Assembly (NCBI GenBank): GCA_903824575.1
Contig: CAIJXJ010000156.1
Coordinates: forward strand, 1 to 41,130
Length of the DNA: 41,130 nt
Direction: 5' to 3'
From: an uncultured Methylobacillus sp.
Lineage (GTDB): Bacteria > Pseudomonadota > Gammaproteobacteria > Burkholderiales > Methylophilaceae
Shown: positions 1-8,618 of the stretch, piece by piece
How positions within the stretch are numbered: the first letter of the stretch is position 1
How the letters are laid out: each line of letters begins with the position of its first letter
Position numbers and translations under genes: made by a program
Notes under the pieces: generated by a model
What the model saw: the letters and a program-made list of their open reading frames with translations, nothing else
The model's database searches: none
What the model was told of the DNA's origin: nothing

Positions 1-1992
1 AGTTGCCACAGTGGCGCCTACGGTAGCAGCGGGGCCCAGAGCACCTCCAGTTTCGCAGGTCACATTGCGACCGGAGTGTCTTCCTGCGATACCTGTCACA
101 CCAGTGCTGCCACCAAGACGTTCACTTCGTTCGCCGGCGGTTCGATGGCACATACGGCCGCCATGGCTGGTCAATGCCAGACCTGCCATAACGACACGCT
201 GGCCAATGGCTGGATCAAGTCTGGTTTCCCCAGGCATATTGCGACTGCTATCTCTTGCGACAGTTGCCATAAAAGCGCAGTGACCCTGGCCTACACTGCC
301 TGGTCGGGTGGCAAGTATCACGGCAACGTGGCGGCCGGCACTTGCGCCACTTGCCATAACGGTTCTTTTGTCAATGGCTCAACGGTTCTGGGTACGGCTA
401 ATTTCCTGCCGGGTCCGCACATTCCCGCGACCGGTATTGGCTGCGATTCCTGTCATATCAGCACGGTCAACTTTAGCGCATGGGGTCCGGGCACCTTGAT
501 GAATCACGCGGCCAGCACTTCGGTCTGCTCGACTTGCCATGGCGGTACGGGTGCTACTGGTGTCAACACTTTTGCCACTTCGGCAGCTGCTGGCGAAGCC
601 ATGGTTAAATCGTCGACTCACGTTGCGACGACTTCGGAATGCGGATCTTGCCATACCACCGTGAACTGGTTGGGGGCGGCCTTCAATCATGCCAGCAACG
701 GCATCAGTATCGGTTCGCACAACTGTTCCAGCTGCCACAACGGCACCACGGCGACCGGCATGAATACCTTTGCCAAGCATATCGCGACCAGCTCGCAGTG
801 CGACTATTGCCATACCAGTGCGCAGACTGCAGCCTTCACCTCTTTTGCCGCCGGAGTCATGAACCATACTGCTGCCGGGTTGACGGTGGTCAACAATTGC
901 AGCAGCTGTCACAACGGCACCAATGCGACCGGCAAGTCTGCGACCCATACCGTCACCAGTAATCAGTGCGACAGTTGCCACACCAATACGACCAATTACA
1001 CCACTTGGGTGGGTGCCGGCTTTGCCCATGCCTCGGCTTCCCCCGCGGTGGCTGGTCGTTGCAACACTTGCCACAATGGGGCCAGTGCGGCCGGCATCGC
1101 GGCTTACCCCAAGCATATCACTGCCGCCAGCATGGGCACGTCGCAGTGCGACCAGTGTCACCAGGCCTCGGTGACGGCTGGTTATGGTAGTTTTGCCGGG
1201 GGCGTGATGAACCATGCTGCGACTGGCATGACGGCGGTCGCAGCGCGTTGTGCGGTGTGTCATAACGACAATAATGCGCTTGGTATCCTTTCATCCAAGA
1301 CCAATGTTCATTTTGCCGTGGGTGCAGCCTCTTGCGATGTTTGCCATACCACGACCGCCAATTACACTTCCTGGGTGACGACGACCATGACCCATACGGC
1401 GGTCACGACCGCCGGCGTCTGTCAGAATTGTCACGCTGGCGGAAGCTATGCCAATTACATTACCAGCCTGGTGGGTACGTCCATTAGCTGCAAGGGCGTA
1501 TGTGGCAAGAGCTTGAAGACGCACATGCCGATGACTACCAACGTTTGTAGTAGCTGCCATACCAGCACCACTAACTGGGATACCTATACCTTTGCGCACA
1601 ACGGCATCACGACCACGCCATGCGCGACCTGCCATACCCAGGGTACGCCGCCTCTGGTGACCTTCGGTAAGACCGGGGTGTATGGCACCGGCTTCATCAG
1701 CAACCATATTCCCTATGGATCGGTGGCTGCGCTGACGCAAGATTGTGCGGGTTGCCATACCAGTTCGGCTATACCAGGAGGCTGGCTGACTGAAAAGATG
1801 AACCATCTGGTGATGCAGGGTGGTACTGCGGCAGGCGGTTGCGTGACCTGTCACGTCACAGGAACCTCTTATCTCGGCAGCATGCAGAAGAAATCGGTGA
1901 CCCATCAAAGCTCCAGCGGCAAGGATTGTTCCCAGAGTGGTTGCCACAAGCCGCTCGGCAACAAGGGCACGGTCTACAAGAGCTGGACCTGA
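1..1992 (+). CDS. Large secreted multiheme cytochrome c, 5' end cut by the window edge
   Basis: The frame is open from base 1, so the true start lies upstream; base 76 is only an internal GTG. The visible 663 residues hold 20 complete CxxCH heme motifs, one CX4CH motif near the C-terminus (CSQSGCH), and the tail of another motif (SCH) at the very edge, so at least 21-22 hemes. Motifs alternate between CDxCHTS and CxxCHNG types in a repeating unit of about 55-60 residues, each with extra His residues (MNH, KHI) that could be distal heme ligands. Apart from heme sites the protein is Ser/Thr/Ala/Gly-rich, as in exported extracellular decahemes and larger wires. It is followed by a beta-barrel gene and heme-ligation genes, which suggests the cytochrome half of a porin-cytochrome electron conduit. 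The electron donor and acceptor cannot be read from the sequence. Confidence 0.9.
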   Translation, partial: SCHSGAYGSSGAQSTSSFAGHIATGVSSCDTCHTSAATKTFTSFAGGSMAHTAAMAGQCQTCHNDTLANGWIKSGFPRHIATAISCDSCHKSAVTLAYTAWSGGKYHGNVAAGTCATCHNGSFVNGSTVLGTANFLPGPHIPATGIGCDSCHISTVNFSAWGPGTLMNHAASTSVCSTCHGGTGATGVNTFATSAAAGEAMVKSSTHVATTSECGSCHTTVNWLGAAFNHASNGISIGSHNCSSCHNGTTATGMNTFAKHIATSSQCDYCHTSAQTAAFTSFAAGVMNHTAAGLTVVNNCSSCHNGTNATGKSATHTVTSNQCDSCHTNTTNYTTWVGAGFAHASASPAVAGRCNTCHNGASAAGIAAYPKHITAASMGTSQCDQCHQASVTAGYGSFAGGVMNHAATGMTAVAARCAVCHNDNNALGILSSKTNVHFAVGAASCDVCHTTTANYTSWVTTTMTHTAVTTAGVCQNCHAGGSYANYITSLVGTSISCKGVCGKSLKTHMPMTTNVCSSCHTSTTNWDTYTFAHNGITTTPCATCHTQGTPPLVTFGKTGVYGTGFISNHIPYGSVAALTQDCAGCHTSSAIPGGWLTEKMNHLVMQGGTAAGGCVTCHVTGTSYLGSMQKKSVTHQSSSGKDCSQSGCHKPLGNKGTVYKSWT

Positions 1993-2017
1993 TTTAGTGG
2001 CAGGCTTTTTTATCGAA

Positions 2018-2102
2018 TATGTTGTAGTTATGCAACATACTTAAGAATGATTATTGAATTGTTCTGTAACATATTGCTTAATAAGTTTATTTATGCAACA
2101 TT
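2018..2102. promoter_or_regulatory. AT-rich leader with repeated TTATGCAACAT boxes
   Basis: The 120-base gap between the cytochrome and the barrel gene is AT-rich, unlike its flanks. An 11-base direct repeat TTATGCAACAT occurs at 2028-2038 and 2091-2101. The first copy also forms an inverted repeat with TATGTTG at 2018-2024 (matching CAACATA at 2033-2039). A looser copy (TGTAACATAT) lies near 2066. There is no T-run after the inverted repeat, so it is not an obvious terminator. Paired boxes of this kind could be operators or a local promoter for the barrel gene; the binding protein is unknown. Confidence 0.35.
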
Positions 2103-2112
2103 ACGCATTAAT

Positions 2113-4377
2113 ATGATGGCTATAAGTATAAAAATGCGCGATTTTAAAAACTGTGTTTGGGCGCTCATGGTGATTCTGGCCATGATGTTTTCCCCTATGG
2201 CGCTGGCCGCTTCGGTTGATGCGATTCAGTCGCTGGATGAAGTCAGTCTGGTAGCCGTAGGTGAGGAAGTTGAAATTCATGTCAATTTTGCCATTGACGT
2301 TAATTACCTTAAACATTTCCCTGAGACCAGCGGCGATGTGTTACGCATTTCGGTCAACATCAAGGACCCCTGCGACGCGGCCGGTGTGGTCATGTCGGAG
2401 CGCAAACAGGGCTATACCAACAAGGCACTCCCCGGTTTCGATATTACCTTTCCGGAAACCCCTGGGGGAACAGGGATCGCAACTTGCGCGCGTGACGGTA
2501 TCAAGAATGTGGAGACAGCCAAGACGCTGCTCTTGAAGTTCGATCAGCCGACCAGTTTCAAGGTGCGCATGGGGGACAATGCACGCAGCATCGTGATTGT
2601 CGTGCCTGTGCTTGCCAAGTTCGAGTCGGCCGCTGTGATGCCGATACCGGCCATTCCCGGTTTGCCGGAAAATGCGACCGCCGTTGAATTGCAAACAGCG
2701 GCGCGTGCGGCCCTGGTGGCCGGCAGTTCGGCCAAGGCGATCGATATATTGAATCGCCAGCTTAATTTGCCACCCAATGACTATACCCAGGAGGCGCAGG
2801 AATTGATTGGTCGCGCCCGTGAAATGTCGGGCCAGTTTGAAATGGCGGCCTCGGAATACAAGTTGTATTTGAAACTCTATCCGGCAGGCGACGGCGCGAA
2901 GCGCGTGCAGGACAGGCTGGAAGCCCTGAAGAAGGCGATATCGGCCAATGCTACCAAGAAACTGCTGGACAAGAAAACTGCAGCAAAATTTGAAAAGTTG
3001 TCCAAGCCGGAAACGACGGTCACGGGCGGCATCTCGCAATATTATTACGGCGGCAAGAGTTGGACCAATAATCATGATGGCGCCGGGGATAGATATAATC
3101 TCGACCAGTCATCCTTGATGACATCGCTGGATGTGACGGGACGTTTCAGACGGAGTGCGACCGACAGCAAGATCGTGTTCCGCGATCAGGATACCCATAA
3201 TTTTCCACCGGGGGTGCGCTTTGTCGACCGTAATTCGGTCTCGGCCGCCTATTTCGAGCAGAACAACAAGGAACTCGGTTATTTCGTCAGGCTGGGTCGT
3301 CAGCCCGGGACGGCGGAAGGGGTGCTAGGGCGCTTCGATGGAGCCTCTGCACGCTACGCGCTTAATTCCGAGTGGAAGGTCTTTGGCGTGCTGGGGCAAC
3401 CGGATAACGGTACCCACAACAAGGTCACCACCAACCGAACCTTCTTTGGTGGAGCCATTGAATTCACGCCCAAGGAAAGTCATATCAGCGGCAATGTCTA
3501 TTTCAATCAACAGAATGCCGATGGCCTGGTCGAGCGACGCGCAATTGGCACCGAACTGCGTTACTTCAACAATACCTTTTCCTCCTTCGGCTTGCTGGAA
3601 TATGACACGCTCTATTCCGTCATCAACATGGCGATGTTGCAGGCCAATTACCTGACCTCCAACGGCATCAATCTCAACATGTTCCTGGATCATCGCAGTT
3701 CGCCGCTGATGACCGCTGATGTGGTTTATCCGGTGGGCAGTTCGATTGCCACACTGGCGGTGCCGCCCTTGCCCAACCCGATGCGGGTCAGTGATCTGCG
3801 CGCCCTGCTGACGTCAGGCCAGATCTATTCCTATGCGCCTAATCTGGCGCCCAAGACCGATAGCGGCGTACTAAGCGCCTTCAAGCAGCTCAGCCCGCGC
3901 TGGCAGGTAGGTGGCGATGTGCGTGCCAATCATACCTCCTCGACTCAAGGGTTGCCGGATTTTGGTATTCCTGCGCAGCCGGCCTCCGGCATGTCCTATG
4001 GCATGGACATGAACCTGGTTGGCAGCAGCCTTATTTTTTCATCAGACACCAACGTGATGAATGGCGGGCTGAGTTTTGATCCGCATTCCACCAGTCAATC
4101 GCTTTCGTTTTCCAATATCGCCATGTTCCGTACCTTCTGGAAATCGGTCACGTCATTGCAGCTATCACATTCCCAAACGGACAGCGGCGGCAGAAGTTAT
4201 CGCGTTAGTCCGCAGCTGACCTTGGGTTACTCGCCCAGACCCAACATGAATATCGAGGCGCAGTTTGGCGTGGAGCAGTCCTACAGGTATCAGGATGCGA
4301 CGGATACCATCACAGCCAGCCAATCGGACACCTTCCGTGAGTTCATGTTCATTGGCTATCGCCTGGATTTCATGTAG
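2113..4377 (+). CDS. Outer-membrane beta-barrel protein with AMIN-like and TPR periplasmic domains
   Basis: A secretory signal peptide is visible (core LMVILAMMF, cleavage after ALAA). The start is uncertain: ATGs at 2047, 2113, 2116 and 2134 are all in frame and none has a clear ribosome site; 2113 is a compromise and 2134 would give the most compact signal peptide. Using 2113 the protein is about 754 residues. An AMIN-like beta domain covers about 35-180, a TPR-like helical stretch about 190-275 (AKAIDILNRQL, AASEYKLYLKLYP), and from about 300 on the sequence has alternating aromatic and polar strands ending in GYRLDFM, typical of an outer-membrane barrel. Lying just after a giant multiheme cytochrome, it is probably the porin that seats the cytochrome in the outer membrane. 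I infer this from context and fold; it does not obviously match MtrB/PioB. Confidence 0.75.
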   Translation: MMAISIKMRDFKNCVWALMVILAMMFSPMALAASVDAIQSLDEVSLVAVGEEVEIHVNFAIDVNYLKHFPETSGDVLRISVNIKDPCDAAGVVMSERKQGYTNKALPGFDITFPETPGGTGIATCARDGIKNVETAKTLLLKFDQPTSFKVRMGDNARSIVIVVPVLAKFESAAVMPIPAIPGLPENATAVELQTAARAALVAGSSAKAIDILNRQLNLPPNDYTQEAQELIGRAREMSGQFEMAASEYKLYLKLYPAGDGAKRVQDRLEALKKAISANATKKLLDKKTAAKFEKLSKPETTVTGGISQYYYGGKSWTNNHDGAGDRYNLDQSSLMTSLDVTGRFRRSATDSKIVFRDQDTHNFPPGVRFVDRNSVSAAYFEQNNKELGYFVRLGRQPGTAEGVLGRFDGASARYALNSEWKVFGVLGQPDNGTHNKVTTNRTFFGGAIEFTPKESHISGNVYFNQQNADGLVERRAIGTELRYFNNTFSSFGLLEYDTLYSVINMAMLQANYLTSNGINLNMFLDHRSSPLMTADVVYPVGSSIATLAVPPLPNPMRVSDLRALLTSGQIYSYAPNLAPKTDSGVLSAFKQLSPRWQVGGDVRANHTSSTQGLPDFGIPAQPASGMSYGMDMNLVGSSLIFSSDTNVMNGGLSFDPHSTSQSLSFSNIAMFRTFWKSVTSLQLSHSQTDSGGRSYRVSPQLTLGYSPRPNMNIEAQFGVEQSYRYQDATDTITASQSDTFREFMFIGYRLDFM

Positions 4378-4443
4378 CAGGAACAGATTCCGGCACGCAA
4401 CAACAAGCCCCCGGCCACGCTTCATTACCCAAGGAATAAACAT

Positions 4444-6393
4444 ATGATCCCTGAACTTGGGCACTTTGCCCTGATCCTTGCGCTGCTGCTAGCGGCCGCC
4501 CAGGCCGGATTCTCTTTTAGCGGAGCGAGTCGTGACAATGCAACTTGGATGACGGCCGGGGTGTCGGCCGCACGCGGTCAATTCGTCTTTACCGGCATGG
4601 CCTTTTTGAGCCTGGCCTATGCCTTCTATGCCAATGATTTTTCGGTGCTGTATGTGGCTTCCAATTCCAATTCGGCCTTGCCCTTGCAATACCGACTGGC
4701 GGCGATCTGGGGCGGGCATGAAGGCTCTATTCTGCTGTGGACCATGACGCTGGCGCTGTGGACTCTCGCTGTGACCCTCTTCAGCCGGCATTTGCCCGCA
4801 GTTTTTCGGGCCCGACTGATTGGGACCATGGGCTTGATCAGCATTGGCTTTCTGCTATTCATCCTGTTGTCTTCCAATCCATTCGATCGGCTGTTTCCGG
4901 CGGCCCTCGACGGACGTGATCTCAATCCCCTGTTGCAGGATCCCGGCATGGTTTTTCACCCTCCTGTGCTGTACATGGGCTATGTGGGCTTTTCGGTGGC
5001 GTTCGGCTTTGCCATTGCCGCATTGCTAGGCGGCGAACTGACGACAGAATGGGCGCGCTGGACGCGGACCTGGACCACGGTGGCCTGGATCTTCCTCACC
5101 GTGGGTATCGCCTTCGGCAGCAAGTGGGCCTATTATGAATTGGGCTGGGGCGGCTGGTGGTTCTGGGACGCGGTGGAAAATGCTTCTTTCATGCCTTGGC
5201 TGGTCGGCACCGCACTGATCCATTCGCTGGCGGTGACTGAAAAGCGGGGTGCCTTCAAGTTGTGGACCGTGCTGCTCGCCATCTTCACCTTTTCCTTGTC
5301 TTTGCTCGGAACTTTTCTGGTGCGCTCCGGTGTGCTGACCTCGGTACATGCCTTTGCCTCCGATCCGCGCCGTGGTGTTTTCATCCTGGGTTTTCTGGTG
5401 CTGGTCATCGGTGGTGCGCTGACGTTGTTTGCCTGGCGTGCACCCAAGGTGGGACTTGGCGGCAAGTTCGATCTGGTGTCACGCGAATCCTTACTGCTCA
5501 GCAATAATGTCATCCTGGTCGCCTCGGCCTGTGCCGTCATGCTGGGCACCCTCTATCCGCTGTTTCTGGATGCCTTGGGGATGGGCAAGATATCCGTGGG
5601 CCCGCCGTATTTCGATGCGGTGTTCGTCCCCCTGATGATGCCGGCGATGTTTCTGATGGGTCTCGCCATCTTCACGCGCTGGAAGAGCACCGACCTGCCA
5701 GCCATTGCCTGGCGCCTGAAGTGGGCCTTCGGTGTCAGCATGATCACGGCCTTGCTGTTGCCGTTCACCATGGGGCATTGGTCTGCCATGATCTCGCTTG
5801 GCCTGTTGATGGCGCTTTGGATAGTGACGACGGCATGGGTCAATGTGTTTGAGCGTGTCAAGTCTGCCGAGTCGGCATGGTGGGCGACACTCATCCATTT
5901 ACCGCGCGCCTATCAGGGCATGATCGTGGCCCATCTCGGCGTCGCCGTCTTCATCATCGGGGTGACCATGGTGAAGGGCTACGAGATTGAGCATGATCTG
6001 CGCATGAGTCCAGGTGACAGCGTCTTGGTCGGCGGCTACAGTTTCCATTTCGACGGCCTCAGCGAACTGCCAGGGCCCAATTATTCCGCCGTGCAGAGCC
6101 ACTTTACGGTGACGAGGAATGGGCAATTGCTTGCGGTACTGGAGCCTGAAAAGCGGATCTATACGGTGCAGAACAATCCGATGACGGAAGCCGCCATTGA
6201 TGCTGGCGTGTTTCGTGACCTCTATATGTCGATGGGCGAGCCGGTGGGCGACAAGGCCTGGTCAGTGCGCATCTATATCAAGCCGTTCGCGCACTGGATC
6301 TGGTTCGGCTGCATGATGATGGCGACGGGTGGCGTCCTGGCCTTGCTCGATCCGCGTTATCGCCGCCGGAGCAAGCAGGAGACGCAGGCATGA
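4444..6393 (+). CDS. ccmF: Cytochrome c heme lyase subunit CcmF (NrfE-like context)
   Basis: A polytopic inner-membrane protein of 649 residues, the normal CcmF length. It holds the WWD heme-handling segment WGGWWFWDAVENASFMPWL (235-253) and WGGHEGS (89-95). All four heme-ligating histidines known from Escherichia coli CcmF have clear counterparts: H172, H260, H302 and H497. It takes heme from holo-CcmE and, with CcmH and CcmI, attaches it to CxxCH cysteines in the periplasm. Start ATG follows AAGGA at about 8 bases. It overlaps ccmH by 4 bases. ccmA-E and ccmG are not next to it, so this is a separate ligation module like nrfE in nrfEFG clusters, or a split ccm operon. Confidence 0.93.
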   Translation: MIPELGHFALILALLLAAAQAGFSFSGASRDNATWMTAGVSAARGQFVFTGMAFLSLAYAFYANDFSVLYVASNSNSALPLQYRLAAIWGGHEGSILLWTMTLALWTLAVTLFSRHLPAVFRARLIGTMGLISIGFLLFILLSSNPFDRLFPAALDGRDLNPLLQDPGMVFHPPVLYMGYVGFSVAFGFAIAALLGGELTTEWARWTRTWTTVAWIFLTVGIAFGSKWAYYELGWGGWWFWDAVENASFMPWLVGTALIHSLAVTEKRGAFKLWTVLLAIFTFSLSLLGTFLVRSGVLTSVHAFASDPRRGVFILGFLVLVIGGALTLFAWRAPKVGLGGKFDLVSRESLLLSNNVILVASACAVMLGTLYPLFLDALGMGKISVGPPYFDAVFVPLMMPAMFLMGLAIFTRWKSTDLPAIAWRLKWAFGVSMITALLLPFTMGHWSAMISLGLLMALWIVTTAWVNVFERVKSAESAWWATLIHLPRAYQGMIVAHLGVAVFIIGVTMVKGYEIEHDLRMSPGDSVLVGGYSFHFDGLSELPGPNYSAVQSHFTVTRNGQLLAVLEPEKRIYTVQNNPMTEAAIDAGVFRDLYMSMGEPVGDKAWSVRIYIKPFAHWIWFGCMMMATGGVLALLDPRYRRRSKQETQA

Positions 6394-6824
6394 GGTCGGC
6401 TCTGATCAAGTTGATGACAGTTTTGCTGTTGTTATTAATGTCTGGCTTGGCCATGGCGGAGGCTCGACCCATGGGGGATGACCCCGTGGTTGAAGCCAGG
6501 CTCAAGTCCTTGTCGACCGAGTTGCGTTGCCTGGTCTGCCAGAACCAGACCCTGGCAGATTCCAGTGCTCCGTTGGCGGAAGACTTGCGACGCGAGATTC
6601 GAGAGTTGATCACCAAGGGCATGACTGATCAGGAGATTACCGCATATCTGGTGGCGCGTTATGGCGACTTTGTGCGTTATCGCCCGCCATTGAACACGCA
6701 GACGCTATTGCTCTGGGTGGGGCCATCGCTGCTGTTGGTTGCTGGCTTTGCTGTTTTATGGGGGGTATTGCGCCGACGCAATGCTGCTTTGCAAGATGAA
6801 TCTGATGAAGGAGATGAAGCATGA
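6390..6824 (+). CDS. ccmH: Cytochrome c maturation protein CcmH / NrfF family
   Basis: A 144-residue protein with an N-terminal signal or membrane segment (about 7-23), the family signature RCLVCQNQ with the redox pair C47 and C50, a helical bundle, and a C-terminal membrane anchor at about 106-127. This family reduces the disulfide of apocytochrome heme-binding motifs and hands the thiols to CcmF. The start overlaps the ccmF stop (ATGA), and its own stop overlaps ccmI, so the three are translationally coupled. The absence of a thioredoxin-like ccmG between ccmF and ccmH is the NrfEFG arrangement. Confidence 0.92.
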   Translation: MRSALIKLMTVLLLLLMSGLAMAEARPMGDDPVVEARLKSLSTELRCLVCQNQTLADSSAPLAEDLRREIRELITKGMTDQEITAYLVARYGDFVRYRPPLNTQTLLLWVGPSLLLVAGFAVLWGVLRRRNAALQDESDEGDEA

Positions 6825-7504
6825 TGTTCTGGGGACTGGTGGGATTGATGTCTTTACTGGCAGTGGCGTTCGTGTTGTTGCCGATTGTGCGGCCGGGCGT
6901 GGGACGCAAACCCTTGCTGATTGCGGGTCTTGCCATCGGCATCCCGTTAGCCGCCTGGCTCGGCTACCAGAAATTGGGTACGCCGGGTGCCGCGACTCAG
7001 CCGGTCATGCCCATGTCGGCGATGCAGCAGCCCGGACATCCGGCCAATGCGACCATGAACATGGATCTCGGACAATTGGCCGACAAACTGGCAGAAAAAC
7101 TCAAGTCACAGCCTGCCAATGCAGATGGTTGGGCCTTGCTGGCACGCACCTATGTTGAACTCAAGCGCCACAAGGATGCCTTGCCTGCCTTCGAGAAGGC
7201 GACGGCATTGATTCAGAAGGATCCGCGCCTGATGACGGATTATGCGGATGCGCTCGCCGTGGTCAATGGTGGAAAATTCGACGCCAAATCGCAGGGTCTG
7301 ATCGACCAGGCACTAGTGCTCGATCCGGGTAACGTCAAGGCCTTGATGTTGCGGGCGACCATCGCCTTCAACGCAAAAGATTATTCCAAAGCCATCACCA
7401 GTTGGGAGAAAATACTCACCGTTCCTGGCATCAATGCGGAAACGACCAAAGAGGCGCGCGGCAGCATAGAAGAGTCGCGCAGGCTGATGAATGTAAAGAA
7501 ATAG
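6821..7504 (+). CDS. ccmI: Cytochrome c biogenesis TPR protein CcmI / NrfG family
   Basis: A 227-residue protein with two N-terminal membrane segments (about 3-23 and 31-48), a Pro/Met/Ala-rich linker, and a periplasmic TPR domain from about 80 on (WALLARTYVELKRHKDALPAF and two later repeats). CcmI/NrfG TPR domains capture the C-terminal helix of apocytochromes and present it to the CcmF-CcmH lyase. It is short, as in NrfG or short-form CcmI, not the roughly 400-residue alphaproteobacterial form. It overlaps ccmH by 4 bases and ends 11 bases before the triheme cytochrome gene. Confidence 0.88.
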   Translation: MMFWGLVGLMSLLAVAFVLLPIVRPGVGRKPLLIAGLAIGIPLAAWLGYQKLGTPGAATQPVMPMSAMQQPGHPANATMNMDLGQLADKLAEKLKSQPANADGWALLARTYVELKRHKDALPAFEKATALIQKDPRLMTDYADALAVVNGGKFDAKSQGLIDQALVLDPGNVKALMLRATIAFNAKDYSKAITSWEKILTVPGINAETTKEARGSIEESRRLMNVKK

Positions 7505-7515
7505 TGGAGTCAATC

Positions 7516-7893
7516 ATGAAATCTGCAATCACACTGGCGTTTTTGTTATTGATGGGATCTATTGTTTCAATGGCCGCTGAGCTGCCTGATCTCAATGCGC
7601 CAGTGGAGATTCCGGACAGCCTGATCATGGATCCCAGCCCGGGTTTAATCCATGAAAACAATCTGGAGAGTCCTTGTTCTTCATGCCATAACCAGATTAA
7701 CCGGGACATCGAGTACAAGCTGCCTAATCACTTTGTGACCAATATGGACTGTGGAAGTTGTCATTACACCCAGCGCTGGATCCCGTTGCGCATCTATTCC
7801 CACATCAACGCACGGTACCGCCGGCCTGGCAATTTTGACCCGCAGGATTGCACCGTCTGTCACGTGACCAACAGTCAGTTCATGTCCAAATAA
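7516..7893 (+). CDS. Small periplasmic triheme cytochrome c
   Basis: A 125-residue protein; start ATG follows GGAG at 6-7 bases. A signal peptide runs to about residue 20 (SMAA/E). Three heme motifs follow: CSSCH (54-58), CGSCH (79-83) and CTVCH (112-116), and further His residues (H47, H72, H84 region, H96) could serve as sixth ligands. Size and exported state fit a soluble periplasmic shuttle between the inner membrane and the outer-membrane cytochrome. Being last in a tight + strand series with ccmFHI and the giant cytochrome suggests one expression unit. I do not recognise a named family. Confidence 0.88.
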   Translation: MKSAITLAFLLLMGSIVSMAAELPDLNAPVEIPDSLIMDPSPGLIHENNLESPCSSCHNQINRDIEYKLPNHFVTNMDCGSCHYTQRWIPLRIYSHINARYRRPGNFDPQDCTVCHVTNSQFMSK

Positions 7894-7907
7894 GCCCTGC
7901 CTGCAGG

Positions 7908-8609
7908 CTAGAGGCCGTGGCCGGCCTGTGCGCACTCGAGTTGTATTCTGGAATATTCGGTTTGCGTGTCGAGGCCGGCCTGTTCTGCATAGACCTCATG
8001 CATGAACTGTTCCTGCAGGTGCTGAGAAAATACCTGGCCCAGGATTTCAATGTATTGTTTAGCCTCAAAGATTGAGTTGAAACGATAGGATCTACCATTG
8101 AACTTGTCTGCCACGGACTTTCTGATTTGCTCGATGTTGCGGCTCAGGTAGTGCTTGTAAATGTCCACATGGTGCATTTCGTGAGAGAAAATGGAATTGT
8201 AGATGCAGCTGTTCCGTGGAATGTCTATGTTCATGTAAACGTTCAGTGAACTGTAGCCGACGGTGAGTTTCAGGGAGGGCCTGGCGCAAACGCCGGCGCG
8301 ACTTGGCAGCAAACTCAGGTTGGGATCGATCTCGTAAGCAACCAGTGGCTGCCCCGTCGTTATCCCGCCCAGTTGGCTGTTGAGGTCGTTGTGCAGTCCG
8401 GTCATGACGGCGAGGTCCTGCGCCGTGTTTCTGTACTCGTCCACGACTATCTCCGGAATTGAAATCTTGACTTCATCCGGCTGTTGAACGCTTGCGTTGT
8501 CGCATTCGGGGGAAGGCACTGCTTCGTCGGCGCAGACGGGCTGGGCAAACAATGCCAGCATCAAGAGACAGGGTACAAGCTGGCCAAGTTTGCCGCGATG
8601 AAAAACCAT
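7908..8609 (-). CDS. Secreted HExxH putative zinc metallopeptidase
   Basis: A 233-residue protein with a signal peptide (hydrophobic core 11-22, cleavage near VCA/D). Residues 143-147 read HEMHH, preceded by FS and followed by VDIYKHY, matching the HExxH zinc site of metallopeptidase-like proteins such as the DUF922 group; H153 could be a third ligand but this is a guess. Several Cys suggest periplasmic disulfides. It lies 9 bases after a Sel1-repeat gene, so the two are probably cotranscribed. It converges on the triheme cytochrome gene with only 14 bases between stops. The substrate is unknown. Confidence 0.72.
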   Translation of the reverse strand: MVFHRGKLGQLVPCLLMLALFAQPVCADEAVPSPECDNASVQQPDEVKISIPEIVVDEYRNTAQDLAVMTGLHNDLNSQLGGITTGQPLVAYEIDPNLSLLPSRAGVCARPSLKLTVGYSSLNVYMNIDIPRNSCIYNSIFSHEMHHVDIYKHYLSRNIEQIRKSVADKFNGRSYRFNSIFEAKQYIEILGQVFSQHLQEQFMHEVYAEQAGLDTQTEYSRIQLECAQAGHGL

Positions 8610-8618
8610 CTATTGCCT

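Noticed and set aside
379-1263. Long minus-strand open frame opposite the multiheme cytochrome
   Set aside because: Shadow of the repetitive GC-rich cytochrome gene; its protein has no recognisable domain and lacks a ribosome site.
1489-1509. CKGVCGK in the multiheme cytochrome as an NrfA-like lysine-ligated heme site
   Set aside because: It is CX3C followed by GK, not CxxCK, and aligns with the spacer between heme motifs in neighbouring units, so it is probably not a heme site.
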